A DNA stretch of 64,000 nt, taken from NCBI GenBank assembly GCA_947170725.1, contig CAMVUM010000002.1, forward strand, positions 124,001 through 188,000, in the 5' to 3' direction. The stretch comes from an uncultured Prevotella sp. (GTDB taxonomy: Bacteria > Bacteroidota > Bacteroidia > Bacteroidales > Bacteroidaceae). Of the stretch, positions 38,213-47,118 are shown one piece after another; position 1 is the first letter of the stretch; each line of letters begins with the position of its first letter. The notes under the pieces are model-generated. The model was not told the origin of the DNA and made no database searches. It saw only the letters and a list, made by a program, of their open reading frames with translations. Position numbers and translations under genes: made by a program.

Positions 38213-39706
38213 TCAGAAACCTTTCCCCTTGGTGCGCTCATATACCACCTCGCGGTCAGTGTCAAGATTCTTAATGCGGAACTGCACCGCACACTTGTCG
38301 GGGATTGTGTCAGGAAGTTGCCTCGCCAGTCGGTCTATAACCTCATCCACGTTGCTGAAACCGATGTCGCTCACCTCCGCAAGAACCTCACCACGGAAAT
38401 ACGCCCTTGCATAGACCATCATCTTGGGTGAGAGCCGGAACAACTTGTCTTTCGGCTCGTCAACATCCCGCGCCCCTCCCTGCTTGCTCTTGGCGTTGGA
38501 GAAGAATATAAAGTCAATGACCTTGGCGTTCAACTCCCATGCAGGAGTGAAGTCAATCTTGATGTAGCCTCGTGTGACGGTGTGTCCGTGGCTGTGATTC
38601 ATCCCGAATGCCACCTCGGCAATGGTTGCGGCGCAGTCATTCTGCGCTATCGTACCCCAAGTATGCCGGAACGTATAGGCGCAATACCGCTCATGCTTTG
38701 GTATTTCCATCGCCTTGCACACCTGCTTTATGCCCGTGTTCACATTGGCGTTGAAGCTGTCCGAGTCACAGAACCGCTTATGGAATGTGAACAGATACGG
38801 GTCAGCCTCATCTGCGAGATACTTATCAACTATCGGCTGTATTATCGGCTCAACCCTCATCTCGATATACGCATCATCCGTCCGTGCCTTGCGTGTCTTG
38901 GCTCTGCGGTAACCGATAACACCATCATGGTAGTCTTTCTTCTTCAGTTCGTAGAGGTCAACCGTGTTGATACCTGCAAGGCATAGTATCAACTTAGCCA
39001 CATCACGCCCCAGTTCGGGAAGAGGGTCAATCATCCTCGTCTGTGGCAGGGGAGCGGAAAAGAACGCCCGGCAATCCTCCGCACTGATGGCTTTCTTCTC
39101 GGCTCGATCCGCTTGCGGTATTTTCACCTTGCCCCACGGATTGGTCTTGATTCTGATGATGCCGTTGTCATAATCGTTCATCTCGTCAACCGCAGCTCTG
39201 AACACCTGCCTCATGCACACTGGGTACATCTCCTTCGCCCGGTGCGTACCCTCCAACGACTTTATCCATCGGTTCATCTGCATGGAGGTCAGATGCCCGA
39301 ACATGATTTGTGTTGTGCCAAAGAACCGCTCCATGTGTTGCAGAGCCAGTTTGTAGTTCTTGGAGTTCCTCAACTGCCCATTGTCAATCATGCGGTCAAT
39401 GTGCTTACGTGCATAGTCGCTGAAACTGATGTCCTCGTTACCTTTCAGCAGATAGTCCACAACCTCAGCGACAGTCCACTTGCTGATGTCCTTTCTGTTC
39501 AACCGCTCGTTGTACTGCATAATCCGCTCCGTGCAGTAGTTCATCACGAACGGGTCTTTAATCTCATTGGTCTTGGTCAGTTCCTTTCGGGTCACCATCT
39601 TGTCAGTCTTGATGTATCCGTGACGCTTGCTGTGCGTCACACGGATATAGACTTGCAAGAAACCATCCTTGCGCTCACCGCGCACAGTTGCTTTGAATGT
39701 TGCCAT
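38213..39706 (-). CDS. Tyrosine recombinase / phage integrase, 497 aa
   Basis: This site-specific recombinase integrates the prophage. An N-terminal arm-binding-type domain (about 1-90) and a SAM-like core-binding domain (about 95-200) lead to the catalytic domain. The second-Arg box is YTFRHTWGT; the C-terminal box is NHSHGHTVTRGYIK with the nucleophile Tyr near residue 380. The first-Arg box reads LAGINTVDLYEL, without Arg at the usual place, and the HxxR His is a Tyr. Such changes occur in some Bacteroidetes integrases but may affect activity. A C-terminal extension of about 115 residues follows the nucleophile, longer than usual. The gene is followed by a strong terminator and faces the ppdK 3' end. 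Confidence 0.9.
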   Translation of the reverse strand: MATFKATVRGERKDGFLQVYIRVTHSKRHGYIKTDKMVTRKELTKTNEIKDPFVMNYCTERIMQYNERLNRKDISKWTVAEVVDYLLKGNEDISFSDYARKHIDRMIDNGQLRNSKNYKLALQHMERFFGTTQIMFGHLTSMQMNRWIKSLEGTHRAKEMYPVCMRQVFRAAVDEMNDYDNGIIRIKTNPWGKVKIPQADRAEKKAISAEDCRAFFSAPLPQTRMIDPLPELGRDVAKLILCLAGINTVDLYELKKKDYHDGVIGYRRAKTRKARTDDAYIEMRVEPIIQPIVDKYLADEADPYLFTFHKRFCDSDSFNANVNTGIKQVCKAMEIPKHERYCAYTFRHTWGTIAQNDCAATIAEVAFGMNHSHGHTVTRGYIKIDFTPAWELNAKVIDFIFFSNAKSKQGGARDVDEPKDKLFRLSPKMMVYARAYFRGEVLAEVSDIGFSNVDEVIDRLARQLPDTIPDKCAVQFRIKNLDTDREVVYERTKGKGF

Positions 39707-39785
39707 TTCTTCCGTGTTCCTATTGATTGTTATTTTTGAATTGTTGAAAAATCTCTATCAGCCGATAACTCCGCGAGTTGCAATC

Positions 39786-39847
39786 TGTACACCGACTTGT
39801 ACACCGTTGTACACCTCCCCGAAAAAAGTGTGTACACATTTGTACAT
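39786..39847 (+). repeat. Cluster of five TGTACA sites upstream of the integrase
   Basis: TGTACA occurs at 39786, 39798, 39808, 39831 and 39841; the first three extend to TGTACACC. Spacings of 12, 10, 23 and 10 bases are close to helical turns. They lie 80-140 bases upstream of the integrase start, next to the expected attachment site. Arm-type integrase sites or a repressor operator are the likely roles. Confidence 0.65.
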
Positions 39848-39908
39848 TTTACCGCGCAGTTGGCTACACAAAGTGATGCCAAGTGAACGAACCGCCCAAG
39901 AATACAAT

Positions 39909-39945
39909 AGGCTGTAACGCCCTTTTTATCGGAGCATTACAGCCT
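39909..39945 (-). terminator. Hairpin after ppdK
   Basis: AGGCTGTAA (39909-39917) and TTACAGCCT (39937-39945) form a perfect 9-bp stem with a 19-base loop, 27 bases after the ppdK stop. No strong T-run follows. It probably ends ppdK transcription and marks the host side of the prophage junction. Confidence 0.6.
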
Positions 39946-39972
39946 AAGTGTCTGTCAGTGTTAATTATTCGC

Positions 39973-42693
39973 TTACTCTTCGATGGCAGCCTGCGCCGCA
40001 GCCAGACGAGCGATAGGCACACGGAACGGAGAACATGAAGCATAGTTCATGCCGACCTTTGCACAGAACTTCACTGAGCTGGGTTCACCACCGTGCTCAC
40101 CGCAGATACCGGTACGCATGCCCGGACGGACAGCGCGTCCCTTCTCTACAGCCATCTTAATGAGCTGACCCACACCATTTTGGTCGAGCACCTGGAACGG
40201 GTCAACCTTCAGGATTTTCTTGTCCAGATAAGCGGGCAGGAAGCTGGCGATATCGTCACGAGAATAGCCGAAGGTCATCTGAGTCAGGTCGTTTGTTCCG
40301 AACGAGAAGTACTCTGCTTCTGAAGCGATACGGTCTGCTGTGAGTGCCGCACGCGGTATTTCTATCATCGTACCAACTTCAAATTCAACCTCAACGCCTT
40401 CCTCGGCAAACACTTCCTTGGCGGTCTTCATGATGATTTCCTTCTGCTGCTTGAACTCATAGAGAATACCAATCAGCGGAACCATGATTTCCGGAATGGG
40501 GTTCTTGCCTTCCTTCTTCAACTCGCAAGCCGCACCGAGGATGGCACGTGTCTGCATTTCAGTGATTTCGGGGAACGTGATACCCAAACGACAGCCGCGA
40601 TGACCCAACATCGGGTTGTTCTCGGCCAGACTGGCAACACGCTTCTGAATTTCGTCAACGCTAACGCCCATCTCTTCTGCCATGGTCTGCTGGCCCTTCA
40701 AATCGTGGGGAACAAACTCGTGGAGTGGCGGATCAAGCAGACGGATGTTGACAGGACAGCCGTCCATAGCGTCAAGGATACCCTTGAAGTCAGCCTTCTG
40801 ATAAGGCAGCAACTTTGCAAGAGCCTTCTTGCGGCCTTCAACAGAGTCGGCCAAAATCATCTCACGCATAGCCACAATCTTCTGATCCTCGAAGAACATG
40901 TGTTCCGTACGTGTCAGTCCGATACCTTTCGCACCGAAAGCACGTGCTACGCGAGCGTCGTGGGGAGTATCGGCGTTCGTACGAACCTGAAGTTTGGTGT
41001 ACTTGTCGCAGAGGTCCATCAAATCCTTGAAGTCACCAGACAACTCGGCTGCCTTTGTCGGAATCTCACCGGCATAAACCTGACCTGTTGATCCGTTGAG
41101 CGAGATATAGTCACCCTCTTTATATACGACACCCTCTACCTCGACTGTCTTATCCTTGTAGTTGACATTGATTGCACCTGCACCTGAAACACAGCACTTA
41201 CCCATACCGCGGGCAACAACGGCTGCGTGAGACGTCATACCGCCACGGGCTGTCAGAATACCCTCGGCTGCCGACATTCCGGCGAGGTCTTCAGGTGAAG
41301 TCTCTATGCGGACCATAATCACACGATGGCCATCAGCGCGCCATGCCTGAGCGTCGTCTGCGTGGAAGACAATCTGTCCGCAAGCAGCGCCAGGAGAGGC
41401 GGGAAGACCCTGTGTGATGACCTTGGCCTTCTTCAGGGCGTCCTTGTCGAATACCGGATGCAACAGCTCGTCGAGCTTCTGAGGCTCGCAGCGCAGCAAT
41501 GCGGTTTTCTCGTCAATCTCGCCTTCACGCAAAAGATCCATGGCAATCTTCACCATCGCCGTACCCGTGCGTTTTCCGTTGCGGGTCTGGAGGAACCATA
41601 GTTTACCCTCCTGTACGGTGAATTCCATATCCTGCATATCGTGGTAGTGCTTCTCAAGCTTGTTCTGCAGTTCGTCGAGAGTCTTGTATATCTCCGGCAT
41701 AGCCTCCTCCATAGAGGGGTATTTGCTTGCGCGCTCTTCCTCGCTGATGCCCTGCAGAGCTGCCCAACGGCGTGAGCCTTCCTTGGTGATCTGCTGCGGT
41801 GTGCGAATACCGGCGACAACGTCCTCACCCTGTGCGTTCACAAGATACTCACCGTTGAAAAGGTTCTCACCCGTAGCGGCGTCACGGCTGAAACATACGC
41901 CTGTAGCCGAAGTATCACCCATGTTACCGAAGACCATGGCCTGAACATTCACGGCCGTACCCCACTCTGCGGGAATACCTTCCATCTTGCGATAGAGAAT
42001 GGCGCGCTCGTTCATCCAAGAGTCGAACACAGCACAGATGGCGCCCCAAAGCTGCTCCATGGGGTCTGTCGGGAAGTCCTTGCCGGTCTGCTCCTTGATG
42101 GCAGCCTTGAACTCAGCCACAAGCTGCTTCAGTTCGTCGATGGTCAGTTCATTGTCAAGTTTGATTCCACGCTGTTCCTTCACTTTCTCAATGATGGCCT
42201 CGAACGGGTCGATGTCCTCTTTGTTGACAGGTTTCATACCGAGCACGACATCACCGTACATCTGTACGAAACGACGGTAGCTGTCATAAACGAAACGCTC
42301 GTTTCCTGTCTTCTTGGCCAATCCGGCTGCAACCTCGTCATTGAGACCGAGATTGAGGATGGTATCCATCATTCCGGGCATAGAGGCGCGGGCACCGGAA
42401 CGCACGCTGACGAGCAACGGGTTCTCTACGTTACCGAACTTGCTGTTCATCAGACCTTCAATATGAGCAACGGCGTTGTTTACGTCTTCTTTCAAAAGCC
42501 CAACAACGTCTTCCTTACCTTTCTCAAAGTATTCATTACATACGTCTGTAGTAATAGTGAATCCCGGGGGGACAGGCACTCCGATAAGGTTCATTTCCGC
42601 CAAATTGGCACCTTTACCTCCGAGAAGGTTTCTCATGTCAGCCTTACCCTCTGCCTTACCATTGCCGAAGGTATAAACTCTTTTCTCACTCAT
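39973..42693 (-). CDS. ppdK: Pyruvate, phosphate dikinase
   Basis: This cytoplasmic enzyme interconverts pyruvate + ATP + phosphate with phosphoenolpyruvate + AMP + pyrophosphate. The N-terminal ATP-grasp half starts with GNGKAEGKADMRNLLGGKGA. The phosphohistidine domain carries GGMTSHAAVVARGMGKCC, whose His carries the phosphate. The C-terminal PEP-binding barrel has FGTNDLTQMTFGYSRDD and GICGEHGGEP with the acid/base Cys. The length of 906 residues matches bacterial PPDKs. It is a single-gene unit with its own promoter (42750-42782) and terminator, and is the first host gene beside the prophage. With pyk nearby it makes PEP/pyruvate exchange reversible, as in many anaerobes. Confidence 0.97.
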   Translation of the reverse strand: MSEKRVYTFGNGKAEGKADMRNLLGGKGANLAEMNLIGVPVPPGFTITTDVCNEYFEKGKEDVVGLLKEDVNNAVAHIEGLMNSKFGNVENPLLVSVRSGARASMPGMMDTILNLGLNDEVAAGLAKKTGNERFVYDSYRRFVQMYGDVVLGMKPVNKEDIDPFEAIIEKVKEQRGIKLDNELTIDELKQLVAEFKAAIKEQTGKDFPTDPMEQLWGAICAVFDSWMNERAILYRKMEGIPAEWGTAVNVQAMVFGNMGDTSATGVCFSRDAATGENLFNGEYLVNAQGEDVVAGIRTPQQITKEGSRRWAALQGISEEERASKYPSMEEAMPEIYKTLDELQNKLEKHYHDMQDMEFTVQEGKLWFLQTRNGKRTGTAMVKIAMDLLREGEIDEKTALLRCEPQKLDELLHPVFDKDALKKAKVITQGLPASPGAACGQIVFHADDAQAWRADGHRVIMVRIETSPEDLAGMSAAEGILTARGGMTSHAAVVARGMGKCCVSGAGAINVNYKDKTVEVEGVVYKEGDYISLNGSTGQVYAGEIPTKAAELSGDFKDLMDLCDKYTKLQVRTNADTPHDARVARAFGAKGIGLTRTEHMFFEDQKIVAMREMILADSVEGRKKALAKLLPYQKADFKGILDAMDGCPVNIRLLDPPLHEFVPHDLKGQQTMAEEMGVSVDEIQKRVASLAENNPMLGHRGCRLGITFPEITEMQTRAILGAACELKKEGKNPIPEIMVPLIGILYEFKQQKEIIMKTAKEVFAEEGVEVEFEVGTMIEIPRAALTADRIASEAEYFSFGTNDLTQMTFGYSRDDIASFLPAYLDKKILKVDPFQVLDQNGVGQLIKMAVEKGRAVRPGMRTGICGEHGGEPSSVKFCAKVGMNYASCSPFRVPIARLAAAQAAIEE

Positions 42694-42749
42694 AAGTTAG
42701 TTGTTTTATTTACGATTAACACTATTATTATTATCTTAATTTATGTTTT

Positions 42750-42782
42750 GCAAATATAATTCATTTATATTTCTTATCCAAA
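42750..42782 (-). promoter_or_regulatory. ppdK promoter
   Basis: On the minus strand TTTGG and TATATTTGC are separated by 19 bases, an excellent match to the Bacteroidetes -33/-7 pair. It lies about 60 bases before the ppdK start. Confidence 0.8.
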
Positions 42783-42785
42783 AAA

Positions 42786-43759
42786 AATACAGAAAATTTG
42801 CAATGCCAATATTACATTTCTGCGATTCCTACAATTACGAATCCTTTCTCTGCCGTATTTTTTCATAAAAGCTCGACCTACGGCCCTTACCTCGTCCCCT
42901 GGATGTGCAACCCAAATACAGATACTGCGATCTGAAACCGATATCAGAACCGTATCTGAAGACGAAACTCAGACAAAACAACCGCTCCGGAAAATAAATT
43001 CCACTCTCTTCACACGCGCTAATAATATATAATGTGTGTAACTTTACGCCATATCAATTCCAATAAGTCACCCGCGGAATATATGGGATTAAACGGGTGA
43101 GAGAGGACGGGTGAGAAAGAACAGCAAAAACGGGTTGAATGAAGAGTTATGAAAGTATAGAAGTTAATTACGCAGAAAGTTCACGGAGTGAGTCTCTGCA
43201 ATTCCTTTAAAATAGGAGGGGAATTCTTTTGTGGAATTGAGGTTTTAATTGTTAAAAACTCGGAATTTAACGGACAAACACCTCAAAATCCTTGCGATTT
43301 TCTGAAATAAAAAACATTTGGCCGCAAATTCTCGAGTTTTACGCGTGCATGTCTTATCACCAGAATGACAGCACGTTACAACAAGAAAAACAAAAGTGTG
43401 CAATAAAATCAGCGAGAAAGTTTTGCCGCAAGGGCCTTACGACCTTGCAACAAGGCTCTTGTTGCATTGCAACGGAGCCGCCGTCAGCACGCAACGGAGC
43501 CGCTTTTGCAGCCCCGTAAGACCCTTACGGGGCTGCGGCAACGGAAAAACGAGAGGACGACGGCAACAAAATGTCATTATTTCGGAGTCGACACGTTCCA
43601 GAATTAAAATTTTCAAGTGTTAAATTCCATGATATTATCATTACAGCATTTCATCTCATTCAATGCACCGGCCAATTAATTCATCGGCCGGACAAATGCG
43701 TGACTACGACATAGACAGAAAATTATCATCAACAAATAGCTTATCTGACAGGAAATTAT
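42786..43759. other. Long intergenic region between ppdK and rlmD
   Basis: About 1 kb between divergent genes with no convincing coding sequence. Apart from the GC-rich palindromic element near 43430-43540 and AT-rich promoter-like DNA at both ends, nothing specific was recognised. Confidence 0.6.
43430..43540. repeat. GC-rich palindromic repeat element, copy A
   Basis: A stretch with GCCGCAAGGGCCTTACGA at its left end, two copies of GCAACGGAGCCGC, and a tight 13-bp hairpin at 43508-43536 (GCAGCCCCGTAAG with CTTACGGGGCTGC, loop of 3). It shares its left-end motif and word content with the element at 58854-58962, so both belong to one dispersed family. Confidence 0.65.
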
Positions 43760-43767
43760 TAATTTTG
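43760..43767 (+). promoter_or_regulatory. -7 promoter element for rlmD
   Basis: TAATTTTG followed by C matches the TAnnTTTG consensus, 72 bases before the rlmD start. The -33 element is weak. Confidence 0.5.
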
Positions 43768-43839
43768 CAGACGATTGACGGAAAACCACAATTTTCATAA
43801 AATCAGAATAAATAGAGAATAAACAACAAAGACATATAA

Positions 43840-45291
43840 ATGAGCAGAAAGAAAAAAACATTGCCGATACTTGAGAATGTGACCATCACGGACGTGGCCG
43901 CCGAAGGCAAGTCGCTGGCAAGAGTTGACGATAAGGTCATTTTCGTGCCGTTCACGGTTCCGGGCGACGTCGTAGACCTTCAGATAAGAAAGAAGAAGCA
44001 CAGCTACTGTGAGGCGGAGGTCGTTCGCTTCCGTGAATACAGCAAAGTGCGCGAGACCCCGATGTGCAGCCACTTCGGGGTTTGCGGCGGATGTAAGTGG
44101 CAGAACCTCCCGTACGAGGAACAGCTCAAGGCTAAGCAGAAGCAGGTTCATGACCAGTTGCGCCGCATCGGAAAGGTTGAACTTCCGGAGTTCAGGCCGA
44201 TTCTCGGTTCGGTGAAGACAAGCGAATACCGCAACAAACTCGAATTCGGATGTTCCAACAGACGTTGGATGACGAAAGAAGAGATAGCCACACTCCCGAA
44301 AGAGGATGAAGCCAGAGCGGACATCGAACGCAACGCGATCGGATTCCATATCACCGGTGCCTTTGACAAGATCCTGCCCATTGAAAAGTGCTGGCTGATG
44401 GACAATCTGCACAACCGCATACGCAACACCATCCGCGACTATGCCATTGCAACCGAAATGACATTCTTCGACCTCAGGGCACAGAAGGGACTGTTGCGCG
44501 ACATCATTATCCGCAACTCCAACACGGGCGAATGGATGGTCATCATCCAGTTCCACTATGACGAGGAGGGCGACGACGAACGCGCAAAGGCACTGCTGCA
44601 GCACGTGGCCGACACATTCCCCGAGATCACGTCGCTGATGTATCTCGACAATCAGAAGTGCAACGACACAATCGGCGATCAGAATATTCTGACTTTCCGA
44701 GGTAACGACCACATCTTCGAGAAGATGGAGGAGCTGCGCTTCAAGGTCGGGCCGAAGAGCTTCTATCAGACGAACACCGAGCAGGCATATCATCTCTATG
44801 CCGTGGCACGCGAGTTTGCCGCTCTCACGGGAGACGAGCTTGTCTACGACCTATACACAGGAACGGGAACCATCGCAAACTTCGTGGCGCGCAATGCCCG
44901 CAAGGTTATCGGCATCGAATATGTTCCCGAGGCCATTGAGGACGCAAAGATAAACTCTGATATAAACGGCATTGGGAACACGCTGTTCTATGCCGGCGAC
45001 ATGAAGGACATCCTCAACGACAACTTCATTGCTGACCACGGACGTCCCGACGTCATCATCACCGACCCGCCACGCGCCGGCATGCACGCCGATGTCATCA
45101 GCACAATCCTACGCGCCGCACCAAAGCGCATCGTCTACGTGAGCTGCAATCCCGCCACGCAGGCCCGCGATTTGGCCGCACTGGACGCTGACTACAAGGT
45201 CATGCAGGTTCAACCGGTGGACATGTTCCCCCATACACCCCATGTAGAGAATGTCGTCTTGCTCGAAAGAAGGAAGGAAGCCAAAGCGTGA
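43840..45291 (+). CDS. rlmD: 23S rRNA (uracil-5-)-methyltransferase, RlmD/RumA family
   Basis: This SAM-dependent enzyme methylates a uridine at C5 in 23S rRNA. An N-terminal TRAM domain (about 1-65, FVPFTVPGDVVDLQIRKKK) precedes iron-sulfur-type cysteines at C76, C82 and C85 (CSHFGVCGGC), with a further Cys in EKCWLMD near 186. The methyltransferase domain has the SAM motif YDLYTGTGTIANFVA, the substrate loop ITDPPRAGMH and the catalytic Cys in YVSCNPAT. The length of 483 is usual. The tRNA enzyme TrmA is less likely because of the TRAM domain and FeS cysteines. In Bacteroidetes a single member may serve more than one rRNA site, so the exact target is not certain. Confidence 0.9.
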   Translation: MSRKKKTLPILENVTITDVAAEGKSLARVDDKVIFVPFTVPGDVVDLQIRKKKHSYCEAEVVRFREYSKVRETPMCSHFGVCGGCKWQNLPYEEQLKAKQKQVHDQLRRIGKVELPEFRPILGSVKTSEYRNKLEFGCSNRRWMTKEEIATLPKEDEARADIERNAIGFHITGAFDKILPIEKCWLMDNLHNRIRNTIRDYAIATEMTFFDLRAQKGLLRDIIIRNSNTGEWMVIIQFHYDEEGDDERAKALLQHVADTFPEITSLMYLDNQKCNDTIGDQNILTFRGNDHIFEKMEELRFKVGPKSFYQTNTEQAYHLYAVAREFAALTGDELVYDLYTGTGTIANFVARNARKVIGIEYVPEAIEDAKINSDINGIGNTLFYAGDMKDILNDNFIADHGRPDVIITDPPRAGMHADVISTILRAAPKRIVYVSCNPATQARDLAALDADYKVMQVQPVDMFPHTPHVENVVLLERRKEAKA

Positions 45292-45525
45292 AACGGATGC
45301 ACGGAGACACTGCGGACGTAGCCATGACAACAAATCAGCTATCCATCTGATTGATATTCATCTCCGTACATGTATGCTCCCGGTATATCCAAAATCCGGA
45401 ATATCGGTTATCGGGATAGGACTGTAGGTATGTCACAGGGTGTATATCACTCCAAAGTGGCGTTATCAACAGTGAGAATGAATACGTTATGCGCCACACA
45501 CACATTACTAATTATGTATATCACT

Positions 45526-45612
45526 GTAAACGCTAAGACGCGAAAGCGCAATGTATTATCATTGTAATTGAATAACCACGCGGGCTCTGAGCTTTTGCGT
45601 CTTAGCGTTTAC
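45526..45612. repeat. Perfect 16-bp inverted repeat upstream of the porin gene
   Basis: GTAAACGCTAAGACGC (45526-45541) and GCGTCTTAGCGTTTAC (45597-45612) are perfect inverted repeats. The stem extends through GAAAGC/GCTTTT with a small mismatch, and the loop is about 43 bases. It lies 45 bases before the porin start: either an mRNA leader structure or a small palindromic mobile repeat. Confidence 0.75.
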
Positions 45613-45656
45613 GGTATACAAACCGATATTGAAGACTTATTTTTATATATAAAGCA

Positions 45657-46772
45657 ATGAACAGACTGTTTATCACTGCTGCCCTACTCCTCGGCTCCGT
45701 TGCCGCCAACGCCCAGAAGAGCGGAAATATCGTCAGCAAACCGCAGTTCAGCGGCTATTTTCTCGGCCAGTATCAAGCGACACTGAAGGACGGAGACAAC
45801 AGCAATTCGTTCAACCTCCGCATGGCACGACTTTCGGTTGGCGGACGGATTATGGACGATTTTGAATATAAGATACAGGGACAAATCAACGGCAACACAT
45901 CCACACAGGGCAGCAGCCCTCGACTGGTCGACCTCTTCGTGGAATGGCAGAAGTACAGTTTCCTGAAAATAAAGGCCGGTCAGTTCAAACGGCCGTTCAC
46001 GTTCGAAAACCCGATGAACCCGATCGACCAGGGATTCATGGGCTATGCACAGGTGGTCAACAGCCTGTCCGGCTTCAGCGACCGCACTGGCGAACACTCC
46101 AGCAACGGACGCGACATCGGTGTCCAGATTCAGGGTGACTTTCTCAACGGCGCTTCGGGACGCCCGCTGGTTCACTATCAGGCGGGTGTATTCAATGGAC
46201 AGGGAATAAACGTAAAGGACGTGGACAACCGGAAGGACATCATAGGCGGCCTTTGGGTCATGCCAGCGAAGGGAGTGCGCGTCGGTGCGTTCGGCTGGGT
46301 AGGTTCTCACGCACGCAACGGTTCGTGGACTGACACCGACGGGCGGACGATATCCGGCGTGAGAAGTCTGAGTCAATACCGCTATGCCATCAGCGCGGAA
46401 TATAAGGATGCCGACTGGCAGATTCGCTCGGAATATATTCACTCTACGGGCTACGGATTCAAGACGACATATCAGCAGTCGGCCAATCTGAAAGATGCCG
46501 AGGTTAACACCGCGGCCGGCAACAAGGCCGACGGAATCTACGCGCTCTGCATTGCTCCCATCATCCGTGGCAAGCTGCGCGCCAAAGCACGCTACGACCT
46601 ATACCGCCCTACGGCGAAATGGAGCGGAGCACGCACCCAATATGAGGCTGGCCTCAACTATCTGATACACAAAAATCTAGAAATTCAGGCGGAATACGCT
46701 CTCATTAACGACCGCACGCTCGACAAACACAACTACAGCATGGTTGACGTGGAGTTCTGCGTGAGATTTTAG
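45657..46772 (+). CDS. Phosphate-selective porin O/P (OprP) family outer-membrane protein
   Basis: A 371-residue outer-membrane beta-barrel with a clear signal peptide (MNRLFITAALLLGSVAANA, cleavage before QKSG). The mature part shows alternating beta strands rich in Tyr and Gly (FSGYFLGQYQ, MARLSVGGRIMDDFEYKIQG) and OprP-family features: an early FNLRMARL, the FKRPFTFENPMNP strand-loop, and a terminal aromatic strand ending in CVRF. These porins take up phosphate or polyphosphate; the true substrate in this organism is inferred from the family only. No TonB box or SusD partner is near. Confidence 0.9.
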   Translation: MNRLFITAALLLGSVAANAQKSGNIVSKPQFSGYFLGQYQATLKDGDNSNSFNLRMARLSVGGRIMDDFEYKIQGQINGNTSTQGSSPRLVDLFVEWQKYSFLKIKAGQFKRPFTFENPMNPIDQGFMGYAQVVNSLSGFSDRTGEHSSNGRDIGVQIQGDFLNGASGRPLVHYQAGVFNGQGINVKDVDNRKDIIGGLWVMPAKGVRVGAFGWVGSHARNGSWTDTDGRTISGVRSLSQYRYAISAEYKDADWQIRSEYIHSTGYGFKTTYQQSANLKDAEVNTAAGNKADGIYALCIAPIIRGKLRAKARYDLYRPTAKWSGARTQYEAGLNYLIHKNLEIQAEYALINDRTLDKHNYSMVDVEFCVRF

Positions 46773-46779
46773 TTTAAGT

Positions 46780-47118
46780 CAGAATGAGGAGTGAGGAGGT
46801 ATGAGGTATGAGTGAAGAGTGAAGAGCGATGAGTGATGAGTGAAGAGGTATGAGTGAAGAGTGATGAGGTGTGATTACTCTTCATGGTTGAACTGATTTG
46901 AATCTTTTATAGGGATATATTCTTGTATTTGCCCTACAAAGGATTCAAATCAACCACTCATAAGAAACAAAAAAACGAAGAGGTATGACTACTCCGTTGG
47001 TTAAATCCAACAAGAGTAATCATACCTCTTCACTCTTGACTCTTACTTCTGAACTAAAAGGTAATCATACCTCTTCACTCATAACTCTTACTTCTGAACT
47101 AAAAGGTAATCATACCTC
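46780..47118. repeat. Low-complexity and 45-bp tandem repeat region between the porin and pyk genes
   Basis: The left part (46780-46880) is a degenerate array of GAGTGA/GATGAG words. The right part holds GTAATCATACCTCTT at 47016, 47061 and 47106, a 45-bp tandem repeat whose third copy runs into the pyk stop region. The two parts are imperfect inverted relatives of each other. Between them TGATTTGAATC (46894-46904) and GATTCAAATCA (46942-46952) form a stem that may end porin transcription. Confidence 0.75.

Larger units (their letters stand above)
1..39900. mobile_element. Integrated prophage, right part (left end outside window)
   Basis: A block of phage genes (fibre, capsid, scaffold, terminase, portal, polyvalent protein, integrase) stands next to host core genes that begin with ppdK at 39973. 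The integrase is the last phage gene on the right and reads leftward, so the right attachment site probably lies between 39707 and 39972. No tRNA or obvious core duplication is visible there. No lysis, repressor, replication or tail-tube gene was found, so these must be missing, fused into the giant protein, or left of base 1. The boundary of 39900 is approximate. Confidence 0.9.

Noticed and set aside
39707..39972. tRNA attachment site beside the integrase
   Set aside because: No cloverleaf or CCA-type 3' end; the only stem is the ppdK hairpin at 39909-39945.
43795..44793. 332-residue frame opposite rlmD
   Set aside because: Shadow of rlmD, whose motifs are complete on the plus strand.
47016..47118. 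CRISPR-like regular repeats
   Set aside because: Only three copies in direct tandem, with no unique spacers and no cas genes.
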